A stretch of DNA of 29,283 bases, from contig CAJTPH010000044.1 in NCBI GenBank assembly GCA_910578215.1, positions 1 to 29,283 on the forward strand, written 5' to 3'. Positions 16,898 through 24,931 of this stretch are shown here, one piece after another. Position numbers and translations under genes: made by a program. Numbering within the stretch: the stretch's first letter is position 1; the number at the start of each line of letters is the position of its first letter. The notes beneath the pieces are model-generated. The model had not been told where the DNA came from. It did no database searches and worked only from the letters and a program-made list of their open reading frames with translations. This stretch comes from an uncultured Acetatifactor sp. (GTDB taxonomy: Bacteria; Bacillota; Clostridia; Lachnospirales; Lachnospiraceae).

Positions 16898-18559
16898 CTA
16901 GAGCAGCCTGCACCTTTTCGCCAGCTTCACCAGCAGGTAACCCTTGGGAAAGCCCTTAAGCTCACTCTCCGTCAGGCCCCGGAACAGAAGAACCATGGCA
17001 AAGTACACTGCCGCTCCCACGATAACCGCCGGAAACACGGCGATCCTGGGAGACTTGACCAGCATTAGAACGCCCTCATATACCGCCCATGCCGCCATTC
17101 CCATAAGCACCGAGGCGGCGCAGGGAACCGCAAAGCTTTTTGTGATCTCCTGTCTGTAGCCGATGGCCTTACGCACGGAACGCTGGTTCAGCAGGCACAT
17201 GGTTCCCGAAAAGACCGTGCTGGCGATGGCAAGGGAATAGATGCCAAGCTGAGTAAATAAGAGCAGGGGCACCGTAACCGCCGTCTGCACCAGCAGCGCG
17301 GCCCCCGCATTGTATATGGGCGCGTTCACTCTGCCCAGCCCCTGTAAAATCGTACTGTTTAAGGTAGAAAGTGCGTACAGCACCACTGAAAAAGCAAGAG
17401 TCATCAAAAGCTTTGCCGCCATATCCACCACCTCGTCCCCTCTCGTGGGAAAGAGCAGCAGGGTCACAGGCTTTGCCAGAACAAACAGCCCCACGGCGGA
17501 CGGAATGGATATCATCATGGTGGATTTTACTGCCGCCCCTATTTTATCCCTTGCCTCCTCGATCTTTTTTGCGGCGAGAAGCTGGGATACATAGGGCAGC
17601 ATAGCGGCAGCCATAGCGGAGGAAAAGGCGATGGGAATATTGGAGATCGTCACCGACATTCCGCTGAACACGCCATAATTTGCATGGAGCGCCTCTCCGT
17701 CCACCTCCCGGATTGCAGGCAGAAGCTTTGTATAAAGCCAGGAATTCAGAGACACATTCAAATTATATACCGCCGTGCTCAAGATAAACGGGGTAACCAC
17801 CGCCACAATCATCTTTAATATGGTCTTGTAGGAATCTACCTCCTGATGGCGGTCCTTCTTTATTTTCCTTTGAAAATATCCGTAATTAAGCCCATAGATG
17901 CCCCCCATGAACACAAGCCCCGCCACTACGCCGGCGCCGGTGCCCACCGCGCTTCCCATCGCTCCCTTTACGGCGTGCTCCACCCTGCCTGCCGCATCCT
18001 CCGGCACGGCAAGGCTTCCCAGCTGCGATATAATCAGAAATCTTGCCATGAGAAGGCTTACCACCACATTGGCGATCTGTTCCAGAATCTGTGACACGGA
18101 GGTCTGAGCCATGCTTTTATGGGCCTGGAAATATCCCCTCAGCACTCCCAATACTCCATAGACAAACACAGTGGGGGCAAATACCCGAAGCACGGGAATT
18201 GCCTCCTTCGCCACAAACAGCCCCGCCCCAAAATACAAAAAAAGGCTGGCGGCAGTACCCACGGCAAGCACATACCCGATGGCACACAAAAAAATCCTGT
18301 GGGCATTCCGGTATTCCTTCACCCCCAGCTTCTGCGCAATCACCTTGGAAATCGCGGAGGGGATACTGTAGGACGCTATCAGCAAAACAATGGTATAGTA
18401 ATTATAAGCCGCCGAATAATAGCCCATCCCCGTCTCGCCTATAATATTCATTAAAGGGCTCTTGTAAAGGAGCCCTATCATTCTGCTGATGATACCGGCT
18501 GCCGCCAGTATACCCGCCTGCATTATGAAATTATTTTTTCTGCTTCCGTTCCCTGCCAT
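16898..18559 (-). CDS. Lipid-linked glycan flippase of the MurJ/SpoVB/YtgP type
   Basis: The 553-residue polytopic membrane protein has about 14 hydrophobic segments and the start typical of this family: NNFIMQAGILAAAGIISRMI, then GLLYKSPLMNIIGETGMGYY. Members flip lipid II or related lipid-linked oligosaccharides across the cytoplasmic membrane (MurJ/YtgP) or act in cortex peptidoglycan synthesis during sporulation (SpoVB). Sequence reading alone does not settle which. The ATG lies one base after the stop of glgA, with its ribosome binding site (AGGATAAG) inside the end of glgA, so the two are translationally linked. The TAG stop at 16898-16900 directly abuts the TGA of convergent rqcH with no spacer and no terminator between them. 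Confidence 0.9.
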   Translation of the reverse strand: MAGNGSRKNNFIMQAGILAAAGIISRMIGLLYKSPLMNIIGETGMGYYSAAYNYYTIVLLIASYSIPSAISKVIAQKLGVKEYRNAHRIFLCAIGYVLAVGTAASLFLYFGAGLFVAKEAIPVLRVFAPTVFVYGVLGVLRGYFQAHKSMAQTSVSQILEQIANVVVSLLMARFLIISQLGSLAVPEDAAGRVEHAVKGAMGSAVGTGAGVVAGLVFMGGIYGLNYGYFQRKIKKDRHQEVDSYKTILKMIVAVVTPFILSTAVYNLNVSLNSWLYTKLLPAIREVDGEALHANYGVFSGMSVTISNIPIAFSSAMAAAMLPYVSQLLAAKKIEEARDKIGAAVKSTMMISIPSAVGLFVLAKPVTLLLFPTRGDEVVDMAAKLLMTLAFSVVLYALSTLNSTILQGLGRVNAPIYNAGAALLVQTAVTVPLLLFTQLGIYSLAIASTVFSGTMCLLNQRSVRKAIGYRQEITKSFAVPCAASVLMGMAAWAVYEGVLMLVKSPRIAVFPAVIVGAAVYFAMVLLFRGLTESELKGFPKGYLLVKLAKRCRLL

Positions 18560-18560
18560 C

Positions 18561-20006
18561 TTATCCTATCAGCCAATCATACATTTCCTGGTACTTCCCT
18601 GCCGATACGTTCCAGGAAAAATCGATTGCCATCGCTCTGTCGATCAGCTTGTTCCACTCGCGCTTCTTATCATAATATATATGCTCGGCATAACGGATCG
18701 TATTCAGCATTTCATGTGCATTGTAATTTTTAAAGCTAAAGCCTGTTCCGGTGTTTTCGTATTCATTGTAAGGCGCCACCGTATCCTTTAATCCGCCTGT
18801 CTCACGGACGATGGGGACCGTTCCGTAGCGAAGCGCCATAAGCTGGCTCAGCCCGCAGGGCTCAAACAGCGAGGGCATCAAAAACGCGTCGCAGGAAGCA
18901 TAGATCTTGTGAGACAGCGCATCGGAATAAAAGATATTTGCCGACACCTTATCCCCGTATTTCCAGTCAAAGTGGCGGAACATATTTTCATAGCGCTCCT
19001 CCCCCGTACCCAGGACCACCAGCTGTATATCATCCTGACACAGCTCATCCATGATGTAGGCGATCAGGTCAACCCCCTTCTGGTCCGTCAGCCTTGATAC
19101 CACGCCTATCATCATCTTCCTGTCATCCTGCGCAAGACCCAGCTCCTGCTGCAGGGCGCGCTTGTTTTTCACCTTTTCCTTCCGGAAATTCACCGCGTTG
19201 TAAGGCTTCTCGATGTATTTGTCCGTCTCGGGATTAAAATCAGTATAGTCTATACCGTTTACAATACCTCTCAGGTCGCCGGCTCTGGCGCGCAGCAGCC
19301 CATCCAGACCCTCCCCGTAAAAGGGCGTCTTGATTTCCTCCGCATATGTGGCGCTCACGGTAGTCACCGCATCCGCATAAACGATTCCGCCCTTTAGCAG
19401 ATTTGCGTCCTTGTATGCCTCCAGCTTGTCGGAGGTAAAGAAATACTCCGGCAGCCCCGTGATGCCCCGCACCGTCTTAGTGTCCCACTTTCCCTGAAAC
19501 TTCAGGTTATGGATGGTGATGACAGATTTCATTCCGCCGTAAAAATCGCTTCCCCTGAAGCGCTCCTTCATGTACACAGGAATCAAACCTGTCTGCCAGT
19601 CGTGGCAGTGGACCACATCCGGCTGAAAGCCGATAACCGGAAGCGCCGAAAGCACTGCCTTGGAGAAATAGGCGTATTTCTCGATCTCCCACTTGGGATC
19701 GTCGCAGTAGGGCTTATCCCCGCTGAAATAGTATTCATTGTCTATAAAGTAATAATGTACGCCCTCAGCCTCCGCCTCCATAATTCCCACATAAACATTT
19801 TTCCAGTTAAAATCCATATAAAAATGCGATACATAGCTCATCCTGTCCTTCATCTCCTGCTTCATGCAGGAGTATTTGGGGATGATCACCCTCACGTCAA
19901 AATACCGCTTATCAATACATTTTGGCAGAGAACCGACCACGTCGGCAAGACCGCCGGTTTTAATAAAAGGTACTCCTTCCGATGCTGCAAATAGAATTTT
20001 CTTCAT
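18561..20006 (-). CDS. glgA: Glycogen synthase (ADP-glucose type)
   Basis: The 481-residue GT5 enzyme adds glucose from ADP-glucose to the non-reducing end of alpha-1,4-glucan in glycogen synthesis. The N-terminal substrate loop reads PFIKTGGLADVVGSLP, with the Lys-Thr-Gly-Gly motif of bacterial GlgA. The C-terminal half has the family signature SLFEPCGLSQLMALRYGTVP and RETGGLKDTV. CHDWQTGLIPVYMK is also typical. The start is the ATG at 20006, with GGAGGG five bases upstream; an ATG at 20021 lies within the ribosome binding site region and adds only MRRVT. No other glg gene is adjacent; downstream and one base away is the flippase gene. The upstream 156 bp to the Spo0A-like gene hold no clear terminator or promoter. 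Confidence 0.96.
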   Translation of the reverse strand: MKKILFAASEGVPFIKTGGLADVVGSLPKCIDKRYFDVRVIIPKYSCMKQEMKDRMSYVSHFYMDFNWKNVYVGIMEAEAEGVHYYFIDNEYYFSGDKPYCDDPKWEIEKYAYFSKAVLSALPVIGFQPDVVHCHDWQTGLIPVYMKERFRGSDFYGGMKSVITIHNLKFQGKWDTKTVRGITGLPEYFFTSDKLEAYKDANLLKGGIVYADAVTTVSATYAEEIKTPFYGEGLDGLLRARAGDLRGIVNGIDYTDFNPETDKYIEKPYNAVNFRKEKVKNKRALQQELGLAQDDRKMMIGVVSRLTDQKGVDLIAYIMDELCQDDIQLVVLGTGEERYENMFRHFDWKYGDKVSANIFYSDALSHKIYASCDAFLMPSLFEPCGLSQLMALRYGTVPIVRETGGLKDTVAPYNEYENTGTGFSFKNYNAHEMLNTIRYAEHIYYDKKREWNKLIDRAMAIDFSWNVSAGKYQEMYDWLIG

Positions 20007-20162
20007 AGTAACCCTCCGCATATATACACATGGGCAAAATCCTGATCAAGCAAACCGCTGCCCTTTGGATATATTTTACAACAATATCATTCCTGTGGGA
20101 AGTACTTTTTTAGAAAACCCCATACAAAATATGCACAGTCTGCGACATTCCCTGCAGCCGGG

Positions 20163-20681
20163 CTATTCGCGGTAGGAAAGCCTGATTTTATCCGCGATCA
20201 GCGCAATAAACTCAGAGTTTGTCGGCTTTCCCTTACCCGTGTCGATGGTGTAGCCGAACAGCGCGTCCAGAGTCTCCATCCTGCCCCTGCTCCACGCCAC
20301 CTCGATGGCATGCCTGATGGCGCGCTCCACGCGGCTTGACGTCGTCTGGAACCTCTTTGCGATAGTCGGATAAAGAATCTTGGTTATGGAGCTTATCATC
20401 CCCGGGTCCTCCACCGACATCATGATCGCTTCCCTCAGATATTGATATCCCTTAATATGTGCCGGAACACCGATTTCATGTATCATATTGGTAACATCCT
20501 GCTCCAAATCGCGCTGCACTGCAGACTTTTTCGGCTCCTGTACAGCATTCTTAAGACCCACATTTTTTCCTGAGGGCACCGTGATCATAATCTGGAATTC
20601 CTTATCCCCGTTCATCAGATCCCCCAAAATCTTGTATATTTTTTCATTATCCTTTGCAGCAGTAATGTTTAACTGTTCCAT
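20163..20681 (-). CDS. Receiver-less Spo0A-like DNA-binding protein
   Basis: The 172-residue protein matches the C-terminal effector domain of Spo0A over residues about 62-172: MIHEIGVPAHIKGYQYLREA, SITKILYPTIAKRF, then the recognition helix region SSRVERAIRHAIEVAWSRG and GKPTNSEFIALIADKIRL. Real Spo0A is about 260 residues with an N-terminal phosphoacceptor receiver. Here the receiver is replaced by about 60 residues (MEQLNITAAKDNEKIYKILG and following) without the Asp pocket, so phosphorelay control is not expected. The ATG at 20681 has GGAGG five bases upstream; longer starts to 20786 lack one. It may bind 0A-box-like DNA (TGTCGAA) as a constitutive or differently switched regulator. It is divergent from the Fe-S operon and upstream of glgA on the same strand. 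Confidence 0.88.
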   Translation of the reverse strand: MEQLNITAAKDNEKIYKILGDLMNGDKEFQIMITVPSGKNVGLKNAVQEPKKSAVQRDLEQDVTNMIHEIGVPAHIKGYQYLREAIMMSVEDPGMISSITKILYPTIAKRFQTTSSRVERAIRHAIEVAWSRGRMETLDALFGYTIDTGKGKPTNSEFIALIADKIRLSYRE

Positions 20682-20896
20682 AACGACCTCCATTTCTGTA
20701 ACAAAAAGTCTAATTCCGTGCTTTAATATTATAAAAGAGAACAGTTTCCCACAGCAACTGCAAGTCATCGCGTATTTCGCCGTCATCCATCAAAAAGATA
20801 CGCAAAACGTGCCTATCCGACATTCATTTTTCTTTTTCAACAGAAAAAAACAAAATATTTTTTTGCCGGATAACTGTATAGTTTTTTTGATTTCTG

Positions 20897-20905
20897 TGTT
20901 ATACT
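20897..20905 (+). promoter_or_regulatory. Extended -10 promoter of the sufC-smsB operon
   Basis: TGTTATACT fits an extended -10 (TGn + TATACT). No good -35 lies upstream, as is common for extended -10 promoters. Transcription would begin near 20912, giving a leader of about 58 bases that includes a 7-bp hairpin (20925-20931 with 20937-20943, loop TTCAC) before the GGGAGG ribosome binding site of sufC. Confidence 0.55.
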
Positions 20906-20969
20906 GTAGAAGGCTGCGGCAAAAAGAGGCCTTCACGGCCTCTAATGAAGCGGACAGGGAGGTATAAGC

Positions 20970-21701
20970 ATGCTGGAATTACAAAATTTAAGCTTTCAGG
21001 TCTCCGATGATTCGGAGGGCCATAAAGAGATTATCAAAAATATAAACCTGACCTTTGAGGACCACACCTTTATTGCGATCACAGGCCCTAACGGCGGCGG
21101 CAAGTCCACGCTGGCAAAGCTGATCATGGGCATCGAACAGCCTACCTCCGGCAAAATTATTTTTAACGGCTCCGATATCACCCACATGAGCATCACGGAG
21201 CGGGCAAAAGCGGGGATAAGCTTCGCATTTCAACAGCCGGTTCGCTTTAAGGGCATCAAGGTAAAGGACCTGATAACCCTTGCCGTAGGCGACACGGCAA
21301 AAAAACAGCCGAATATCTGCGACTATCTCTCGAAGGTGGGGCTGTGCGCAAGAGATTACATCAACCGTGACATTGACTCAAGCCTTTCGGGCGGCGAGCT
21401 GAAACGAATCGAGATAGCTACCATCATCGCCCGCAACACGCCCCTGGCGGTCTTTGACGAGCCGGAGGCAGGCATTGACCTTTGGAGCTTTAACAATCTG
21501 ATACAGGTATTTGAAGAACTCCACGCGTCAAGCGACAATTCCCTGATCATCATCTCCCATCAGGAACGCATCCTGAACATAGCGGACGAGATCGTCGTCC
21601 TTGCAGGCGGCACCCTTCAGGCCCGCGGAAAAAGGGAGGATATTCTGCCGGAGCTTCTAAAGGGCACCGAGGGCTGCCGGTTTTATCAGAGGGCGAACTG
21701 A
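20970..21701 (+). CDS. sufC: Fe-S assembly ABC-type ATPase SufC (SmsC)
   Basis: The 243-residue cytosolic ATPase has Walker A GPNGGGKST (residues 39-47), the ABC signature LSGGELKRIEIA, Walker B AVFDEPEAGIDL, and the switch His in IISHQERIL. It powers Fe-S cluster assembly on the SufB-type scaffold. The ATG follows GGGAGG. The next gene, 103 bases on, is a SufB/SufD relative; no sufS, sufU or sufE is present in the window, which matches the two-gene minimal SUF-like layout (SmsCB) known in many anaerobes. The gap to the partner contains a short GCCC/GGGC hairpin (about 21738-21751) that could shape relative expression. Confidence 0.93.
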   Translation: MLELQNLSFQVSDDSEGHKEIIKNINLTFEDHTFIAITGPNGGGKSTLAKLIMGIEQPTSGKIIFNGSDITHMSITERAKAGISFAFQQPVRFKGIKVKDLITLAVGDTAKKQPNICDYLSKVGLCARDYINRDIDSSLSGGELKRIEIATIIARNTPLAVFDEPEAGIDLWSFNNLIQVFEELHASSDNSLIIISHQERILNIADEIVVLAGGTLQARGKREDILPELLKGTEGCRFYQRAN

Positions 21702-21804
21702 CCGGCCGCAGCACAAACCGACCGCTTGATTTAGTGGGATTTGCCCTTAAACGGGCTTTAGCGAAACAACTCTGATCAACAGGCATTAAAGGAAGGAAAC
21801 AGCC

Positions 21805-22722
21805 ATGGACGAGATACAGAAAAATTTATTGGAGCAGGTGGCAGGGCTGCACGAGATTCCCGCCGGAGCTTACAATATCCGCGCCAACGGGGAAAGCGCA
21901 GGACGCTCCACCACGGCGCACATCGACATTGTCACCAAGACAGACAAACAGGGAATAGACATTATCATTAAGCCCGGAACGAAAAAGGAAAGCGTCCATA
22001 TCCCCGTTGTGTTAAGCCAAAGCGGATTGACCGAAATGGTTTACAACGATTTCCACGTGGGAGACGACTGCGACGTGACTATTATTGCCGGCTGCGGCAT
22101 CCACAACAGCGGCGACAGCGACAGCCGCCACGACGGTATCCACACCTTCTACATAGGAAAAAACTCTCATGTGAAATATGTAGAAAAGCACTATGGCAGC
22201 GGCGACGGCAAGGGCGGACGAATCATGAATCCAGAAACGGTGGTAGAAGTGGGCGAAAACAGCTTCATGGAAATGGAGACCGTACAGATCAAGGGCGTGG
22301 ACTCCACCAGACGGCTCACAAAAGCAAGGCTTGCCGACAACGCAAAAATCATTGTGACGGAAAAACTCATGACCCACGGCGACCAATACGCGGAGACCTC
22401 CTTCCAGGTGGATCTGGACGGGGAAGGCTCCAGCGCCAACATTATCTCCCGCTCCGTGGCCAGGGACGACTCCAGACAGCTGTTCCTCTCCAGGATCAAC
22501 GGAAATAACCGCTGTGCGGGCCACTCCGAATGCGACGGCATCATCATGGACAACGCAAGGATAAGCGCCATCCCCGAAATCACCGCCAACCACCTGGACG
22601 CGGAGCTGATTCACGAGGCGGCGATCGGCAAGATTGCCGGCGACCAGCTCGTAAAGCTGATGACCTTAGGGCTGACAGAGGCGGAAGCCGAGGCGCAGAT
22701 CGTAAACGGGTTTTTAAAATGA
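21805..22722 (+). CDS. SufB/SufD-like scaffold protein, minimal Fe-S system (SmsB)
   Basis: The 305-residue protein is shorter than classical SufB (about 470-495), as expected for the minimal SmsB type that works with one ATPase. The beta-helix core is followed by the conserved end of the family: CDGIIMDNARISAIPEI, then ANHLDAELIHEAAIGKIAGD and a C-terminal QLVKLM...EAEAQIVNGF. Cys243 and the His270-Glu271 pair appear to correspond to Cys405 and His433-Glu434 of Escherichia coli SufB, residues tied to cluster assembly. The ATG follows AAGGAAGG. It probably forms the scaffold dimer with SufC. The stop codon is the first base group of the terminator hairpin. Confidence 0.88.
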   Translation: MDEIQKNLLEQVAGLHEIPAGAYNIRANGESAGRSTTAHIDIVTKTDKQGIDIIIKPGTKKESVHIPVVLSQSGLTEMVYNDFHVGDDCDVTIIAGCGIHNSGDSDSRHDGIHTFYIGKNSHVKYVEKHYGSGDGKGGRIMNPETVVEVGENSFMEMETVQIKGVDSTRRLTKARLADNAKIIVTEKLMTHGDQYAETSFQVDLDGEGSSANIISRSVARDDSRQLFLSRINGNNRCAGHSECDGIIMDNARISAIPEITANHLDAELIHEAAIGKIAGDQLVKLMTLGLTEAEAEAQIVNGFLK

Positions 22723-22748
22723 CAGGCTTTCCGGCCTGTCATTTTTTT
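22720..22748 (+). terminator. Rho-independent terminator of the sufC-smsB operon
   Basis: TGACAGGC pairs with GCCTGTCA (8 bp, loop TTTCCG), followed by T7. The stop codon TGA of the scaffold gene is itself the start of the 5' arm. It lies 27 bases from the convergent stop of the aminotransferase gene. Confidence 0.9.
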
Positions 22749-22775
22749 CGGTCACCTGTTCACTTATCGCTTGAC

Positions 22776-23945
22776 TCATTGCCCCGCGGCAATAAACGCT
22801 CTCACGCCCTCCTCCAGGCGGTTCAGCCCCTCCATCAGGCGCTGCCTGGGACACGCGGGATTCAGCCGCAGGAAACTTCTGCCGCAGGCGCCGTACTCCT
22901 CGCCCTCGGTAAGATACAGGCCGCTTTCTTGGCGGATAAACCGTGCAAGCAAGGCCGCATCCTCGGCAATTTCACTGCAGTCCAGCCACAAAAGGTAGGT
23001 TGCCGTGGAAGGCACCACCCTTAGCATGGGAAGCCTGTCTCTTATAAAATCACGGACGCACTGTTTGTTATCACGAAGATATACCCTTACCTCCTTCAGC
23101 CACGGCTCTCCCTTTCCGAATGCCGCCACCGCCCCGGGCACCGCAAAGGCATTGGGCTCAGCCACCTCGTCGGTATTCAGGCCGCGGTTTACCTTATGCC
23201 GTATAACAGGGTTGGGCACCATTACCGCCGCCGTCTGCAGCCCCGGAATACCGAAGGCCTTGGTAGGAGCCATACAGGTTACGCTGTTGTCCCGACATAT
23301 TCCGCTGACAGAGGCAAAGGGAACATAATCGCAGCCAGGGTCCGTCATATCGCAATGGATCTCGTCGGACAGCACCAGAACATGATGCCTTGCACAGAGC
23401 TCTCCGATGCGCGAAAGCGTATCCCTGTCCCATATTTTCCCCACAGGATTATGGGGATTGCACAAAAGCATCAGAGTGGTCTGCGGATTTGCAAGCTTCT
23501 CCTCCAGATCCGCAAAGTCAATGGAATATTCTCCTCCCTCATATACCAGCGGGCTCTCCAAAACATTTCTTCCGTTATTTTGAATACTGTTGAAGAAAAT
23601 ATTGTATACCGGCGTCTGAATCAACACGTTTTCCCCAACGGTGGTCAGCTTCCTCACGGCGCTGGATATGGCCGGCACCACTCCCGTACAGAATAGCAGC
23701 CATTCCTTCTCCATGGAAAACCCGTGCCTGCGGCTCCACCAGCTTTGATATGCCTCGTACCACTCATCCGTCACGACACTGTAGCCAAAGATCCCGTGCT
23801 CCACCCGCTTCTTAAGCTCCTCGATGATCTCCGGCGCCGTCTCGAAATCCATATCGGCTACCCACATGGGAAGCTCCCTCTCCGGCACGTCCCATTTCAA
23901 AGATCCCACGCCTCTGCGGTCAGTCATTTTATTGAAATCATACAT
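22776..23945 (-). CDS. patB: PLP-dependent C-S lyase / aminotransferase of the MalY-PatB type
   Basis: The 389-residue cytosolic enzyme is a fold-type I PLP protein. It starts YDFNKMTDRRGVGSLKWD, the usual MalY/PatB opening. It has WVADMDFETAP, CNPHNPVGK with Asn166, SDEIHCDM with Asp194, and the PLP Lys229 in APTKAFGIPGL. Relatives split cystathionine or cysteine conjugates into a thiol, pyruvate and ammonia; some are regulators or true aminotransferases, so the substrate is not fixed by sequence. The ATG at 23945 has GGGAGGG eight bases upstream; an ATG at 23993 lies inside the preceding gene. It follows the DUF3737 gene by 25 bases, so the two form an operon. Confidence 0.88.
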   Translation of the reverse strand: MYDFNKMTDRRGVGSLKWDVPERELPMWVADMDFETAPEIIEELKKRVEHGIFGYSVVTDEWYEAYQSWWSRRHGFSMEKEWLLFCTGVVPAISSAVRKLTTVGENVLIQTPVYNIFFNSIQNNGRNVLESPLVYEGGEYSIDFADLEEKLANPQTTLMLLCNPHNPVGKIWDRDTLSRIGELCARHHVLVLSDEIHCDMTDPGCDYVPFASVSGICRDNSVTCMAPTKAFGIPGLQTAAVMVPNPVIRHKVNRGLNTDEVAEPNAFAVPGAVAAFGKGEPWLKEVRVYLRDNKQCVRDFIRDRLPMLRVVPSTATYLLWLDCSEIAEDAALLARFIRQESGLYLTEGEEYGACGRSFLRLNPACPRQRLMEGLNRLEEGVRAFIAAGQ

Positions 23946-23970
23946 AACAGAACCCTCCCTGTCAGAAGAA

Positions 23971-24849
23971 TTACTCCTTTTCCCACTCCGCATGGTCGGA
24001 TTTTTTCAAAATTTCCCCTGCCTGAATATCCGTCTGGTCAATCTTAACCTTTCTTCCATCCATGATCAGCTCTCCGATCCTGTCGGCGCGGATTATGCCT
24101 CCCTTGGGGTTGAATACGCTGTCCACCGCTCCCACGATCTCCACATCCGCCTGAGTATACTCAAAAGCCAGATTGGTGTTGATCAGACGGCAGTTTTTCA
24201 TCACCAGATTATCAATATAGCACATACCCTGCATGCTCTCGATGGTACAGTTGACCAGCGTAATATTCCTGGAGTTCCATCCCAGATATTCTCCGGAAAT
24301 AAAGGAATCATAGACCGTCACATTCTCCGCGTTCCAGAAGGCATCCCTGGAAAGCATCCGCGCATTGTGAATCTCAATATCGGAGCATCCGTCAAAGCTG
24401 TAGTTTCCCACCAGATTAAAATCTCTCGCCACAATCCTGCGGCTGTTCATGGCAAAGTAATCGCCCCTTGCGGAAACCCGCTCCATCTCTATGTCCTCGC
24501 AGTTCCAGAGCGTCTCCGCCGCATTGGGCAGCTCGACATTGATAAGCCTGATACCCTTTGTTCGCCGGAAATTTTTCGGCGCTTCAATAATGGTATCGTA
24601 GACGGAAATATTCTCCGTGTACCAGATGCCTGCCCGCGCCATCTCAAACAAGGTGGAATCCTTTATCGCCACATTCCTGCAGTACCAGAGAGGATACTTC
24701 CATTTAAAAAGGGTATTGTCAATTTGAAGATCGCTGCTTTCCTTTAAAGGAGACTCTCCCTCCGCAAAGGTACAATAAGTGAAATGGCAGTCCCTTGCCT
24801 GAAACATCGCCCTCTCACCTGTGAGATATTGTTGGTTGATTTCTTTCAT
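23971..24849 (-). CDS. DUF3737 beta-helix protein
   Basis: The 292-residue protein starts MKEINQQYLTGERAMFQARD, the recognisable opening of DUF3737. It is a series of short strands with regularly spaced Asn/Asp, aromatic and hydrophobic residues (LWYCRNVAIKDSTLF, WYTENISVYDTII, FWNAENVTVYDSFI, GWNSRNITLVNCTI), the look of a right-handed parallel beta-helix. No signal peptide or membrane span is visible, so it is probably cytosolic. The biochemical role of the family is unknown. GGAGGAAGG lies upstream of the ATG. It sits 25 bases before the PatB-like gene in an apparent two-gene operon, a pairing I recall from other Lachnospiraceae, which hints at a shared pathway. Confidence 0.85.
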   Translation of the reverse strand: MKEINQQYLTGERAMFQARDCHFTYCTFAEGESPLKESSDLQIDNTLFKWKYPLWYCRNVAIKDSTLFEMARAGIWYTENISVYDTIIEAPKNFRRTKGIRLINVELPNAAETLWNCEDIEMERVSARGDYFAMNSRRIVARDFNLVGNYSFDGCSDIEIHNARMLSRDAFWNAENVTVYDSFISGEYLGWNSRNITLVNCTIESMQGMCYIDNLVMKNCRLINTNLAFEYTQADVEIVGAVDSVFNPKGGIIRADRIGELIMDGRKVKIDQTDIQAGEILKKSDHAEWEKE

Positions 24850-24931
24850 ATCCTTCCTCCATCCTGTGTTTCACAACTATTATTTTATTACAGGCAGCCC
24901 TTTGAGCTCTCCGAGACATGAACGGGGCACC

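Noticed and set aside
21738..21751. A terminator between sufC and smsB
   Set aside because: The stem is only 4 bp and is followed by TTTA, too weak to stop transcription; both genes are expected to act together.
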